Of a stretch of DNA of 64,000 bases, positions 48,700-60,165 are shown one piece after another; the first letter of the stretch is position 1; each line of letters starts with the position of its first letter. Location of the stretch: NCBI RefSeq assembly GCF_028858725.1, contig NC_084774.1, positions 5,306,001 to 5,370,000 of the forward strand, given 5' to 3'. The position numbers were made by a program, and so were the translations under genes. The notes under the pieces are model-generated. The model ran no database searches. It was not told where the DNA came from and worked only from the letters and a program-made list of their open reading frames with translations. This DNA comes from Colius striatus. Taxonomy: Eukaryota; Chordata; Aves; Coliiformes; Coliidae.

Positions 48700-49035
48700 C
48701 CAGGACATCACTAGGAAGCTTCCCAGCCTGGTAGGACTCTCAGATCCTTACACTTTGCTGCTCTTTGCTGTCAGTGGCATTGGAGCCACAATGTCCAAAG
48801 CCAACGAAAAGTGACTCCAGGGCCTTGGGACACTTGGCGAGAGAAGCTGGAGCACAGGTTATTTTTGCCTCTCTCAGTTGCAGGCAATGGCCCTGGAATA
48901 AACAGACTCGGTCTATTAAGACCCGGCGCTGTGTCTGGTGTCTCTACTTCAGTGTCGGGTTTCTCAAGCGTGGCGTGGCCAACGCCTATAGCGCCGGCTT
49001 CCTGGTGTCACATGGGGGCAAGAGGCTCTGCTCAC
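48700..49035 (+). repeat. Possible LTR next to the EIF2S2 promoter
   Basis: AATAAA at 48897-48902 is followed by a GGTCTATTAAGACCCGGCGC stretch and GTGTCTGGTGTCTCTACTTC, which looks like an R/U5 end. The following GTGTCGGGTTTCTCAAGCG continues in similar style. No target duplication or confident 5' end was found, so this is a tentative call. It could also be the 5' shoulder of the promoter island. Confidence 0.3.
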
Positions 49036-49049
49036 TGAGCGGTCTCTAA

Positions 49050-49720
49050 ACAGACTTGCAGGGTGAGGGCACACGAGCCGGCAGCGAGCCGGCAGCGAGC
49101 GGAGGGGAGCTGAGGGAGTAACCGGCCGTGCCGCTGCCGCAGCACCGGAACCGACGAGTCCCGCGAGGCGCCGCGGCGGGGCGGGGCGGGGCGGGGCGGG
49201 ACGCGCCTGCGCGGGCGGGGCGGGGCGGGGCGGCGCAGCGCAGCGGGGGAGGGGAGCGCTGATGCAAGAGCTGAGCGCGGCGCCCGCCCGCAACGGCTGA
49301 CTGCGGCCCTCCGCGCCCGCCGTACCCGCCGTTCTGCCCTGCTCCCGCTCCGCTCCCGCGCCCCGCCGCAGCACGCCCGGCCGCAGTCATGTCGGGCGAC
49401 GAGGTGAGACTCGGCGGCCGCCGCCCGCGGAGGAGCCGGGATCGAGGCCTTGCGCCGGTGCCGCCGCCATGTGGGACGCCGGGCCTAAGGCCTGCGCCGG
49501 GCGGCGAGCGCGGCCTCAGCCCTGGGCCAGAGCCGGCGCCTCGGTGCTCGGGCGGGCGGTGGTGGCCGGGCCCCGCAGCCGTGACGATGGGCCTTGCTCG
49601 CCGCCGTCGCTGAGCAGGGGGCCCCGGGCCCCTTCTAGGTGCGGTGGGCGGCGGTCGGGCCGGGGTGGGCCTGGCGCCTTCCCCGGGAGCCTTCCCGGCC
49701 CCTGCGCGCCGCGAGGTCGC
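49050..49720 (+). promoter_or_regulatory. EIF2S2: EIF2S2 CpG-island promoter and 5' UTR
   Basis: The sequence is dense in CpG, with a GGGGCGGGGC array at 49176-49200 and another at 49211-49233 (Sp/KLF-type GC boxes). The two arrays are separated by GCGCCTGCGC (49203-49212), one base from an NRF-1 core. A degenerate tandem repeat of AGCGAGCCGGC lies at 49075-49102. No TATA box was seen, which fits a housekeeping gene. The transcription start probably lies between about 49235 and 49340. The island extends past exon 1 into intron 1. Confidence 0.8.
49389..49403 (+). CDS. EIF2S2: EIF2S2 coding exon 1
   Basis: Only five codons, MSGDE, then GTGAGA. Phase 0. The exon is too short for frame-based prediction and is placed by homology plus its donor. 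Confidence 0.95.
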
Positions 49721-52700
49721 ACATGGCTCTCGGCTTTGTCAGGCTCCGTGTATGTGGAAGGCTGCAATCTGGTCTGGAGCTCCCCGTGTTCAGCTGCTGC
49801 TCGCCTCCGGTAGAGGGACGGCCGGAGAGAAGAGAAAGACAGACACCGCTCACCGACTTCCCCCATCTCCATCGAGTTTCGTGTTCCTCCAGCGATATGT
49901 AGCCTTTAGGCAGTTTACTTACCGCTCTCTCTTTTTCTGGAGCGTTTAATATCGTTTCTTTTAACCCAGAGAGCTAAATAGCTGCATTTTAACCAATGAT
50001 AACTGGAATTTTTCCGGGTCCCATGGTGTGTGCGTAGGTATGCTTCTAGGGAAGTAGATCTATCTCCCAGAAGTTTTTCAGGTGTTGTAGATGCCATACG
50101 TTGCCACCTTTACTAATGGCACTTCCATTGCTGTTGTGGAGAAAAGGAAAGCCTTAGATGTGTGAGGTTGTAGGAAACCTGACAGATGACTGTGTAGCCT
50201 GTGGGGAGCTGCACTGATGGAGTCGATGAGATGGCTGCTTTTGATCTTATATCTTCTTTCTAATGTTTAAAATACCTGTGTGGCTTGTTTCCTTCTGAGC
50301 AAAGTGATCACTCAGGCAAGTCATAATTTGCCCTATGTAATAAAAGAGAACTAGTGTAATTACTAATTATTTTAATGGTAGCTGAGTCTGACTTATTCAG
50401 CTACTTTATAAAATCCCTGGTTTTGAGCAGCCAGTGGGTTTAGGTGCAGATTGGCCTTAATTTCCTACTCCATAGACGGCAACTCAGCATAGTGTAAGGA
50501 TACTTGAACTTTTAACAGTGCAGAGTTGCCATCTGCTTTGTAGACATGCCTGTGTTTATTCAGACTAATGGGATGATTAATTTGTGACCTCTGTTAGAAT
50601 CCCCAGCATTTGCTGCTGTCACAGCAGTTGGCTTTTGTCTTGAGAGTTTCATTTGGACTGTGAAGCTTTAATTATTTTATTTCCTCTACTCTTTTACTTG
50701 CTAATTTTTAGTAAGTTGGGTTTTTGGCTGCGTAGGCCTTTGAAATAAGGACTAGATATATTGAGATGGATGTGAAAAAGAACTGTGTGGTCTACAGAAT
50801 AGAAAACCCTATATGGGAATTCGTCTCCAAGAGCAGGATCAGACACTTGTAACTATCTACATAAGAAGCCTTTGAAGAAGAAAATATTTCAAGCATAGAC
50901 CTCTTTCTCAAGTTGTGGAACACTTCTAGGAGTTTTCTGAGAGCAGCTAGCACGTTATAATTAGGTGTGAAGTTTGCAGGAGCTTGATTTGTCCTGACAG
51001 GATGGAGTGGACTGTAGAACAGTGCTCTGTTCAGGGTACATTGTTTTAATGTGGAAAAAACCCAGAAGTTGTCCTTGTGTGTTAACTTCAGTTTAGTGTA
51101 ATACTACTGAAGACACATTCAGTCTGTTGTCGAAGCAAGAGATGCTTCAGGATGAAAGGCTTTTTGTTTGCAAGGAGAAGAGTGGGGTTTTTTTTGGGTC
51201 AGGTGGGCTGGTTGCTTCTTAGAAATTATTACAACTGATCCAAGCATAATTTTATGTTTGCTTAGTCATGTGAGAAGATATGAAACTCTGAAGATTCTTG
51301 CAAAGCTTCTTCATTGAAGTGAGACATGATCTTGAAAAGGTGTTTGTATGCATGTTCCCAAAGCTGTGCACTCTGATACAGACAGCTTTCCTTCTGTTTC
51401 TGCAGGCTGTGGAGGTTACTGGAGGAAGTCAGCAGTGTTTGATTACAGTGCATTGCAAAAGCATGATTCATACATATGGCTAAGTGTTAGGGGGAAATTC
51501 TCTGACAGAACTCTTTAAGTCAATTTAGCAATGTATGAGCCACACTTCAGCAGTTTGAAAGCCTCAGGCTTCATTGGACATTTTTGTGACGCTGTGCTTC
51601 AAACACCCAAATGTGGGATTCACTACCTTTCAATAAAGCCTTTATGAAACATGTAAGCTACAGAAAATTCTAGGAGTATCACAAGAATATCAAGTGTAGG
51701 AGAGTGAGAAGTGTGAGGAAAAGATTGCTTTCTCGGGGGAGGGAAACTGCCAAACTTGCAGAAAAACAAGGAGCAGGAGCACTGCATCTTTGATACAGGG
51801 ATGGTATCCCTATGAGCATTAATGATGTGGGATTTAAACTCTCTGTGAGAATATTCTTCAAGTAGTAGATAAAGAAAACTGGAGAGTGTCATGAAGTATC
51901 TGAAACTGTTTGATATATTAAATACATAGTGGTGGAGAAAATATGGACAGATACATGTACCAAATCTCAACAATTGCTGTGATGTCAAACTTGCATCTTA
52001 AATAAAACAACTAGGAAACATTCCTGTGTTGGAAATTTAAAGACCTCAAGTATTGAATCATGAATAGAGTAAAAGAGAGTCTCGGGGTTAGTACCTTCTT
52101 CACAGACTAGGTAAGTTAAACTTATTCGCTAGCTAAAGAGCTCATTAACAGCTTTTAATCACTTGATCTCTGAGGTTCCTGTAGCATGGTAACATGTTAC
52201 TAACATATAACTGACATGTAGTGTGTAATTGGGCTTTGATTTGGGTGTACTTAGACTTTTTGGTGCTGAGTGGTTCAGGGTTTGCTTCACATAGTCTGAC
52301 TTCAAACTTTGAGTCTGTAATGATAATAAAATGGGGAAATCTGTCAAAGGTTTAGTATCTTTTTAGCTGATGGCAGGAAACTTGGGCTGTCACAGGAAAA
52401 GGAGCAGAAGCTCTCAATTGTCAAGTGGTGTTCTAATCTTCTGTTCTCTTGTGATTACATCAGTTATGCCATAGCACAAGCTCTGTGGTGTTTTTAAAGA
52501 AGCCTATGTAAGCACTACTTTGAGTCAGTTAACTTGTATTACATGGTTACAGATCTAGAAAAATCCCTTGTTGAGATTGAAGCCAATGAACACTTTGTGT
52601 AACTGTAGGAATGTTGAGAGAACATTCAAGGTGTTATAAATATTAAGTGGTAGGTGTTTATTGTGCTGCTAAAGAACTCTTTGACTTTTACAGATGATTT

Positions 52701-55700
52701 TCGATCCTACTATGAGCAAGAAAAAGAAGAAGAAGAAGAAGCCCTTTATGTTGGATGAGGAAGGAGGAGATACACAAGCAGAAGAGACTCAGCAATCAGA
52801 AACAAAAGAAGTTGAACCAGAGCCAACAGAAGACAAAGATGTTGAAGCAGATGAAGAAGATAGCAGGAAGAAAGGTAAAGTGAAGGTAGTTCTTCTGTAT
52901 TTTGAGACTACGAGCCCCATTTCAAGAATTTAACATCACAGTGTATGATGCTGGGGCCTAAGTTTGTTTAGAGGCTTGTGAGTAACAGTGCTGCAAATTC
53001 AGAGGCCATGTTTTCCTCCTGCTTAAACAAAACACAGAAATACAGCAAGCTACCAGTGGCTTAGCAAATTCCACTTTCCTGGCTCAGAGTCTTGTGTGAG
53101 ACCATAAGAAGAGAATCCCTAAAGTACCATGAAGTTCTGTCTTCCACATGCAGTTGTTGCATAGATTACACACTTAGAGTTGATTTTCATCTGAACAATT
53201 AAGCAATAGGTTGGTAACAGAAATATGGTTAAATCTGTTCTAGTTTTTAGACATCTTGCGAATGTGATAGCTGTAGTGTGTTTTGGAGTCTTTCAGGAAA
53301 TAAACTTGTGATTGTGTATATAACCTTTCTTTTAGAATCAAGGCCACTGTCATTTCAGGATGACCTGACTCAGGGAATGCTGTTAAATCCATTTTGTTGG
53401 TAAAGTTTGCTCCTTCAGCAGACCAGATTAAAACTGTGCTTTTCTCCTACAATTTTATCTTCATTTTCTTCAGGCATCTCTGCTGTAATGACAGAAGTGA
53501 ATGTTTCTTTGTACAGGAGAGAAATTAAGCACTTACAAAACAAGTAAATGCAGTTAGATACAGAAACTGTAAACTAGTACTGAGGTATGGGGATAAAGGG
53601 GAACAACCCCATTAAAACCAAAGGGTTTAGGGGCTACAGATGATTGCTAATGTTTTGCTGTAATGCTTTGATGATTTTGGATGTACATTAGCAATCAACG
53701 TTTAAACTGTTTCTACATTTACTATGATTCTTTTGGCTTGCAGATGCAACAGATGACCTGGATGACTTAAACTTCTTCAATCAGAAGAAAAAGAAGAAAA
53801 AACCAAAAAAGATATTTGATATAGATGAAGCAGAAGAAGGTGTCAAGGTAATTTACATAACTCGGCCATTTGTCTATGACAATGTCTATGACAGCAAGCT
53901 TTCTTGCTTTCCTTTTCTGGGGATTGTCAGTACAGGAGTTGTTTTGAGTCTGTTCCTGTGTCTTAGTCCATTTAATAATGAAACTTTTATTGCACTGCTC
54001 TTGTATATAGTAGAATCACCGAGTCTTAGTAGGTTTCTGTTGAACATGTTGCTCTGCAGGGCTTTTTGCCCAGAAGTGAAAAAAAATCTTAACTGATCTG
54101 CACAACTGAGGTGTAAGTGGCAAACCCAGGGAGCAAGAGGACAGAGAAATTTCACATGATGTGTAAACCTCTCCTTTACACTCTCTCTTTTGAGGGAGAA
54201 AATTACAGAATCACAGACAAAATGCTCTACATGTGCAGAACTACTGTGACAAATTAGACTGGCTGCAGGTGGCACAGCTTTGCTTTATTGTCTGGCATAT
54301 AGGGTTGCATTATGCCTTTACTTTCAAGTTAGAAACAGGACATAAGATGATTTTCAATGACCTAGTAGGAACCAACTATTCCAGAGGAAATGGTGTAAAC
54401 TAGGTTTTAATACAAGACTCTGCTGACACGTGGAGATCATTGTTCTTTAACCTGGCATATAAAAATCTGTCTCTTACTTCATAGTAGCTGTGCAACGCTC
54501 TTTTCAACATCAGTTCCATTCTTATGTGTTACATTACAGGATTATGGTGGATATTACTAGTATTCATCTAGTATAGTGTGTTACTTGTATCATTTCTAAT
54601 GCCAGTGCAATAGAGATTAGTGTTGAATACTGTAAACTGGGGCCTTATTTCTTTGCAGGACTTGAAAATTGAAGGAGACGTGCCAGAGGCAGTAGAACCT
54701 GAAGATGACCTTGATATCATGCTGGGCAATAAAAAGAAGAAAAAGAAGAATGTGAAATTTCCAGATGAAGATGAGATAATGGAGAAGGATGAAGGTAAAA
54801 GTAGAAACATCTTATTAATCTAACTCAATAAGATGTTGAAATGTAGTCCATGTTGTAGGTGAACAAGTTCTGTTAGATTGCCCTTTTTGTTTCAGAACCC
54901 TTTTGCTATCTTTACCACTGTATGATCAGAAAAAATGTTCTATAAAAGCTCAATATAAATTTGCCTAAAGTGCTGGTGTCCCTTGTAGGCAGACAGGGAG
55001 AGAAGACTTGTGTTCACATCTCAGTGAAATCTTCTGATACACCTTTTTGAAGTGGTGTAAGTGTGAGTTTAAAGAATGTTTCTTTTCTTCTTAACGAGTC
55101 TTAAACAACTTTCGTTGCAGCTTTTGAGGATGAAGATAGCAAAAAAGATGATGGAATTTCTTTTAGCCTTCAGTCAGGACCTGCATGGGCAGGCTCAGAG
55201 AGGGACTACACGTATGATGAGGTAATCATGTTCAAAAGACTTTTTCAAAGTATTTCCCATGTTGATGTGCGTCAGTAGAGCGGAGCCTTAGCTCTCATGT
55301 CCTGTTTCTAACTTGAAAGTAAAGGACTTGTACTCAGAAGCTTGTGAATAGAAAAACTGAGCAAGCACATCTTTTACCACAGTTAACTTTCATATGGGGC
55401 AATATTAGTGATAGTTGAAACGCCTCAGGAGTCAGACTGAGGCATTGTCGGTTATAAAGGAAACCCTTGAGGGAACAGGTGACTCATTTTGCATTCATCA
55501 GGACTTTAAGTGTATTTTGAAAAATGTATGGGGAAATACCAATGGCTAAAGACAATGTAACATTCATTGTGAACGCTGCTCCAAGTTATTTAGAAGTGAT
55601 GCACTTAATCTGAGAAATTCATGGTGCTGTGACCCCTTTATTTGCAGTTGCTCAACAGAGTTTTCAACATCATGCGGGAAAAAAATCCAGATATGGTAGC

Positions 55701-58700
55701 TGGAGAGAAAAGAAAATTTGTCATGAAGCCTCCCCAGGTTGTAAGAGTAGGGACCAAGAAAACATCTTTTGTCAACTTTACAGATATCTGCAAATTGTAA
55801 GTTTGCACTCAAGACTTTCTTCCCAGGAATAGTGGATGAATGCTCTTCTCTGTGCTGTTGGCTGTTGTTGAATGCATGTTTTCTGGCAAAAAACTATGGC
55901 AAACCAGAGGTAAACTGAAAGCTGTTTCAGTCATACTGCTCATACCCTCTGTAGCTCTCTGTAAGAAGGTATTTATGAAGATGACTTCTTGGGATAATTT
56001 CTTATTTTATACTTATGCAAGTTGTAGGCTTGTTATTGAAACCAAGCCTATTGATTGTGAGTTCACTGGCTTTTATAAAGTCACCAGTCGTATTTATTTG
56101 CAAGTCTTTTGGGAGGGCTGGGGTGGGTAAAATGCTTTCTAATTCAAGCTGGCTACAAATACTGTTCTCTTGGAAAAAAATGACAAAACTTTATACCATT
56201 TGCTATTGTTCCCTGCTGTGGTTTCCGTGTCTTAAATTATCTTTTGTGAGGGCAGTTCTGTTCTTTGTGAACACTTCTGGGAGTGCATATTGGATTTGTT
56301 TCATAAGCAGGTCCTGATGAAATCATGCTGAGAATCTGGGTAGTATGCTGAAGTGACTTTTCAGTGGTAGCCAGTAACACTTCATGGAATGACAGAGAAA
56401 TGGGAGAATAAGAATGGAAAATCTCTGATAGGATCAGTAGTTACTGTGAGTTTGGTTTTGGGAGGATAGTGTTTGATTTGGGGTGGGGTTTTTTTGTGGG
56501 CTGTTCAGCTTTCTTGTGTGCTCAGTCATAGTCTGCCTGTGCACTTTGCAGACCCTCTGGCACTGCCCCCTTTTAAACTTAGTAATTTAAGATCATTTTA
56601 GCCTGCCAGTCCTGTATAAATATCAAATTTCTCTGAAGAGAGTAGGTTAAACATATCCTTACTCTATTTTTAGATTACATCGTCAGCCAAAACACCTTCT
56701 GGCATTTTTGTTGGCAGAATTGGGTACAAGGTAAGGCCACTGGGCTATGTGTGTGCTTATGCATGTGGGAAATAATGGCAACACAGTTGGTGTTGTCTGA
56801 TCAAAAGTTAAACTCTTGGGTTTAGGTCTGTGTGTATGTGTTTGAACATGAGACTTTTCTTCCCTGCACTTTAATGCTGTGCTTAGTGATTGAAGAGATA
56901 CCATCTTAACAGGTACAGAGCCAAGTCCCAGGGCACAGTTTGAATAAGAGTTTGGATTTCCTGTTTGCAACCTTTCTTAAAGATGCTCTGGCAGCAGAGG
57001 TGTTTGCACAGTCAGTGAGGGTGGCTCTATGGCTTGTACCAACTTAAGGGAGATGGTAGGTAGCAGGGAGGAGAGAATGCCTGACTGCTTAATAGCAAGT
57101 CTTGTGAGCCCGGAACTAGGTATTTTGTCTAATGCTGCAGTTAAATCCCCCTGTCTTGGTGTAAAACTGGAGTTGATTTTTGTATGTCTCTTATCAAAGA
57201 TCTCATACTGCAGGGCTGTACTTTCTGGTTGCTTATTCATTTCTCTGTTGTTGACTATAGTGTTATTTGTTATATGTAGACAGAAAATCAAGGAGTCTAA
57301 TGAAAAAGTGTATGTAACAAATGCCCATTTAATTGGCTGTTGGAATCTCTTCATCTCCAAATGACTTAAGAACTTAAAAAACATAATGTGAAAAATATTC
57401 AACTTACTCCATGAGAGCAGCTAGAATAGGAACTTATCAGTCACATTAAACCTTACTCTAGGGAGTTTTCTCAGTCACTTGTGTGAGGTCAGCAGGTGCT
57501 CATCCTCAGTTCTGTGAAGTTCTTCTGACTAGGTAGCTAAACTGTCAAGTTGGAGTTTGCTTTTACCTCAGTGAGGGTTAAGCTTGGGCAAAACTTCCTG
57601 TAGGCTTTCAAGTGCCTTTAGAACTTGACAACTTTCCCACAAAGTAATTCTGGCTTACCCTTTATCATGAAGAATGCATCACTGTTTCATGTTCCTGGCT
57701 TGTTTTAATGCTTGACATCTGCAAAGCAAGTAATTAACTTTTCTTTTAAATTAGTGGCTCAATAGATGGTAACAACCAGCTTGTAATCAAAGGAAGATTC
57801 CAGCAAAAACAGATAGAAAATGTCTTGAGAAGATATATCAGTGAGTATAACTCCTTTTTCCACTACAAGTTTATCACAGACCCCTTTTGATGACCAGTGG
57901 CCTCATTCATGGCCCACCTGTGTGTGTGCATGCTGTGGGGATTCAGTGCTGAGAAGCTATAACTTGGCAGTTTTATGATGAAGTAATGCAAGTGCAGGTG
58001 GTTCTACCATGGTTTAATAAGAGCAAAGGTCATACTGTCCTGGTACTAAAACATACCAAGGAAAACAGTAAAAGCATTTGAGAATTGCTTGTTTTCATCT
58101 CAATTTCACTTCTTGGCTTTGAGGACTATGGCAAATAACAGTAAATGTTAATTTTGAAGTCTGTTGTGCATGTTTATTAGCAAAGAGAGTATGTGTGCTG
58201 CTGGTCAGAAGACTTGGATTATATGTAACAGAAAGTGCTGCTTTAGTGCAGTGTAGAAGTGCTGCTGACATCAGGGAATGCCCCTCCAGCAGAGGAAGTT
58301 ATAGAAGGCCAGTGGGATGTCTTAAGTGGTTGTTGCTGTGTTTGAAACACTGATGTCAGTGCATAATGATCCAGTGAAGCCTCATCTTTATTAACCTGGG
58401 AACTAGGGGAAGCTTTCAGTTTGTCTCAAGCTCTGTAGTTTTCATAGGAAGCAACTCCTAAGTTAGTAGATGCATTTGAACAGCCTTGGAAGACAACTGT
58501 TAAAGACTGAAGAAGTGGTGACTTGTCCACTGATAATGCATTCTCTTTTAACTGCTACTTAATTCCTTTTCTGCAGAGGAGTATGTCACCTGTCATACGT
58601 GTCGGTCACCAGACACAATCCTACAGAAGGACACCAGGTTATATTTCTTGCAGTGTGAGACCTGCCACTCTCGCTGCTCCGTCGCCAGCATCAAAACTGG

Positions 58701-58752
58701 TTTCCAGGCTGTCACAGGCAAGAGAGCACAGCTCCGTGCCAAAGCCAACTAG
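49389..58752 (+). CDS. EIF2S2: eIF2 subunit beta, complete nine-exon gene
   Basis: Encodes the beta subunit of the eIF2 heterotrimer, which carries Met-tRNAi to the 40S ribosome with GTP and binds eIF5 and eIF2B. Coding exons: 49389-49403, 52694-52874, 53744-53847, 54659-54794, 55121-55221, 55648-55796, 56674-56730, 57755-57840, 58577-58752. They total 1005 bases, 334 residues plus TAG; human eIF2-beta has 333. Three lysine blocks, K14-K21, K80-K85 and K125-K130, are the known eIF5/eIF2B-epsilon contacts. The core from about residue 175 ([18 protein letters not shown]) to 276 is the eIF2B/eIF5-type fold. A C2-C2 zinc finger uses C282, C285, C303 and C306. All introns are GT-AG and no frame break was found. 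The start is the first ATG in the island, giving the conserved MSGDE. Confidence 0.98.
49404..52693 (+). other. EIF2S2: EIF2S2 intron 1
   Basis: 3.3 kb, phase 0, GT-AG. Its first 300 bases are still CpG-island sequence, and the frames there (for example 49469-49813) are composition artefacts. No CR1 or LTR copy was recognised in it. Confidence 0.9.
52694..52874 (+). CDS. EIF2S2: EIF2S2 coding exon 2 (first lysine block)
   Basis: Acceptor TTTTACAG, donor GTAAAG; 181 bases, ending in phase 1. It begins with an in-frame ATG (Met6) and encodes eight consecutive lysines and an acidic tail segment ([18 protein letters not shown]). Reading through the donor adds about 19 spurious codons. Confidence 0.97.
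53744..53847 (+). CDS. EIF2S2: EIF2S2 coding exon 3 (second lysine block)
   Basis: Acceptor CTTGCAG, donor GTAATT; 104 bases. Codon 66 (Asp) is split across intron 2. It encodes [11 protein letters not shown], then six lysines and [15 protein letters not shown]. Confidence 0.97.
54659..54794 (+). CDS. EIF2S2: EIF2S2 coding exon 4 (third lysine block)
   Basis: Acceptor CTTTGCAG, donor GTAAAA; 136 bases. It encodes [12 protein letters not shown], six lysines, then [15 protein letters not shown]. It ends in phase 1. Confidence 0.97.
55121..55221 (+). CDS. EIF2S2: EIF2S2 coding exon 5
   Basis: Acceptor CGTTGCAG, donor GTAATC; 101 bases. It encodes the acidic linker and the conserved [15 protein letters not shown] segment that leads into the folded core and contacts eIF2-gamma. 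Confidence 0.97.
55648..55796 (+). CDS. EIF2S2: EIF2S2 coding exon 6 (core domain)
   Basis: Acceptor TTTGCAG, donor GTAAGT; 149 bases. It encodes [20 protein letters not shown], then the [18 protein letters not shown] and [10 protein letters not shown] stretches. The donor is set by frame: it must fall after AAATT so that the split Leu229 codon is completed by the first A of exon 7. Confidence 0.97.
56674..56730 (+). CDS. EIF2S2: EIF2S2 coding exon 7
   Basis: Acceptor TTTTTAG, donor GTAAGG; 57 bases. It encodes [18 protein letters not shown], part of the eIF2B/eIF5-type core. Confidence 0.97.
57755..57840 (+). CDS. EIF2S2: EIF2S2 coding exon 8
   Basis: Acceptor AAATTAG, donor GTGAGT; 86 bases. 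It encodes [20 protein letters not shown] and ENVLRRYI. Ser248 is split across intron 7 and Lys277 across intron 8. Confidence 0.97.
58577..58752 (+). CDS. EIF2S2: EIF2S2 coding exon 9 (zinc finger and stop)
   Basis: Acceptor TTCTGCAG; coding part 176 bases, TAG at 58750-58752. It encodes the C2-C2 finger (CHTC at 282-285, CETC at 303-306) and the basic C-terminal [12 protein letters not shown]. Confidence 0.97.
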
Positions 58753-60165
58753 TTTGCTAATCAACACTGGATTTTGCAAAGTGTTCTGGGGAGATCTGAC
58801 TGGACAGGTTTACAATCAGAATGGATTTACCGTTATATTAAAACAAGATTGTAAAAACCACAAGAAATTTGACTCTTGATTGGTTGGTCTGAGATCCTTG
58901 CAAGATGCAGATCCTCAAGCTGTTCACATACGTTTGTTCATTGAGTATATTTTACCAACTGTAAGGAACATGATGGGAAAGGAGGTGCTTTTTAATCCAT
59001 TCACACTTCTGTAAAACACAAGATAAATTAAAGATACTGTAACAGTGAGTGTCTTTGATTTGGATTTTTCCTTCAGTTTCCTCTTTAAACAGCTCATGGG
59101 AATGGTTGGCATGTTCTTCTGCAGATCATGTCACTGAACTATGTCCAAGACTCAGAATACAGTTTAAGGTAAAGGTTATTTTGCTTTTACATAACAAGGT
59201 TATTTTTAATTAGGCTATCATTAAACAGAGAAGCCTGTCACTAAAAGCCACGAGGACGAGATACCAACGTGAGAAGTGCTTGTGCTTGTATAGCCACGTT
59301 CATATGGGAATGCATATTGCACAGAAGGTGACATCAGGGCATGCTGATGCAGCTTAAATAGACAAAATGTAGCAGACTCAAACACCATATTGATGCTGAA
59401 TCTTGAAATAGAATTGACAAACTGCTGTAAGCTTTCATAGTGTCATAATACTAAATTTTGCAGTTTCTAGTACAGAAATGTTAATATTTCTGAAGCCCTG
59501 CACTCTTCACCACTTTAGAAAGAATCTAACCAAATGCAGCCAAAAAAAAGGATATAGGTGACACCATTACATGATGGCTGCAACAGTCTTACATGAATCT
59601 TGAATTTACAGAAGATACTGCCAAGTAGTTTTGAGTTTCAAAGTACCACATTGTGCTTCTTACAACATGCAGTTCTCTCTGCTAGCAGCATTGCTAATCT
59701 CTAGGGGATGTGCCTCCTGCTGTCCTAACTAGTTTTTTTCTAGTGCTGTAGAAGTTTTGTTACAGCTGCAAGTAGAACGATTCAGAAGGGGAGTGAAGTC
59801 CCTCAAGTCTGTTAAGGGGAGAGTTTTCATTTAATTGCCAAATTGCACAGGGTCAGGGTGGGATGCAGTAGCTTGGGTCCCTGAGCACTGCAGGCAGGCT
59901 GAGTAGCCTCCCCAGGGAAAATGGTGGTCAATGCAGGTCATGAAATACCAGAAACTGGAAGGTTTCTACCAAGTTGTAATCCTTCTATGTATACAGAACA
60001 CAGTCTTGCTGGGAAGTCACTTACTTGCTATTTGAAAACTTGACAGCAATGTAAGGCAAAAATCAAGGTAATGGTTGGTTTCTTAAAAGCATTTTGAATT
60101 TCAAGTGAGCTATAACAAATGTTGGATGTATCTTTAAGTGAATAAAGCCAGGATCAGTGCCTCTT
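58753..60165 (+). other. EIF2S2: EIF2S2 3' UTR (probable)
   Basis: After the stop there is an ATTAAA at 58837-58842 and a canonical AATAAA at 60141-60146. The latter is followed by the T/G-rich TTATTGTTGTATCCTTGTTTT, a good downstream element. The long form would have a 3' UTR of about 1.4 kb, and a short form ending near 58.86 kb is possible. No second gene overlaps. Confidence 0.55.
60141..60146 (+). terminator. EIF2S2: Polyadenylation signal AATAAA
   Basis: A canonical hexamer with a T/G-rich stretch beginning about 20 bases downstream, and the best 3' end candidate for EIF2S2. Confidence 0.55.

Noticed and set aside
48964..49390. Two minus-strand frames (136 and 114 codons) over the EIF2S2 promoter
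   Set aside because: GC-box repeats read as Pro/Ala/Arg, with no sign of a divergent coding gene.
49469..49949. + strand frames after exon 1
   Set aside because: They lie in intron 1 within the CpG island; the exon 1 donor at 49404 and exon 2 homology exclude them.
58523..58879. 118-codon + frame overlapping exon 9
   Set aside because: Different frame from the conserved zinc-finger coding sequence, so a shadow.
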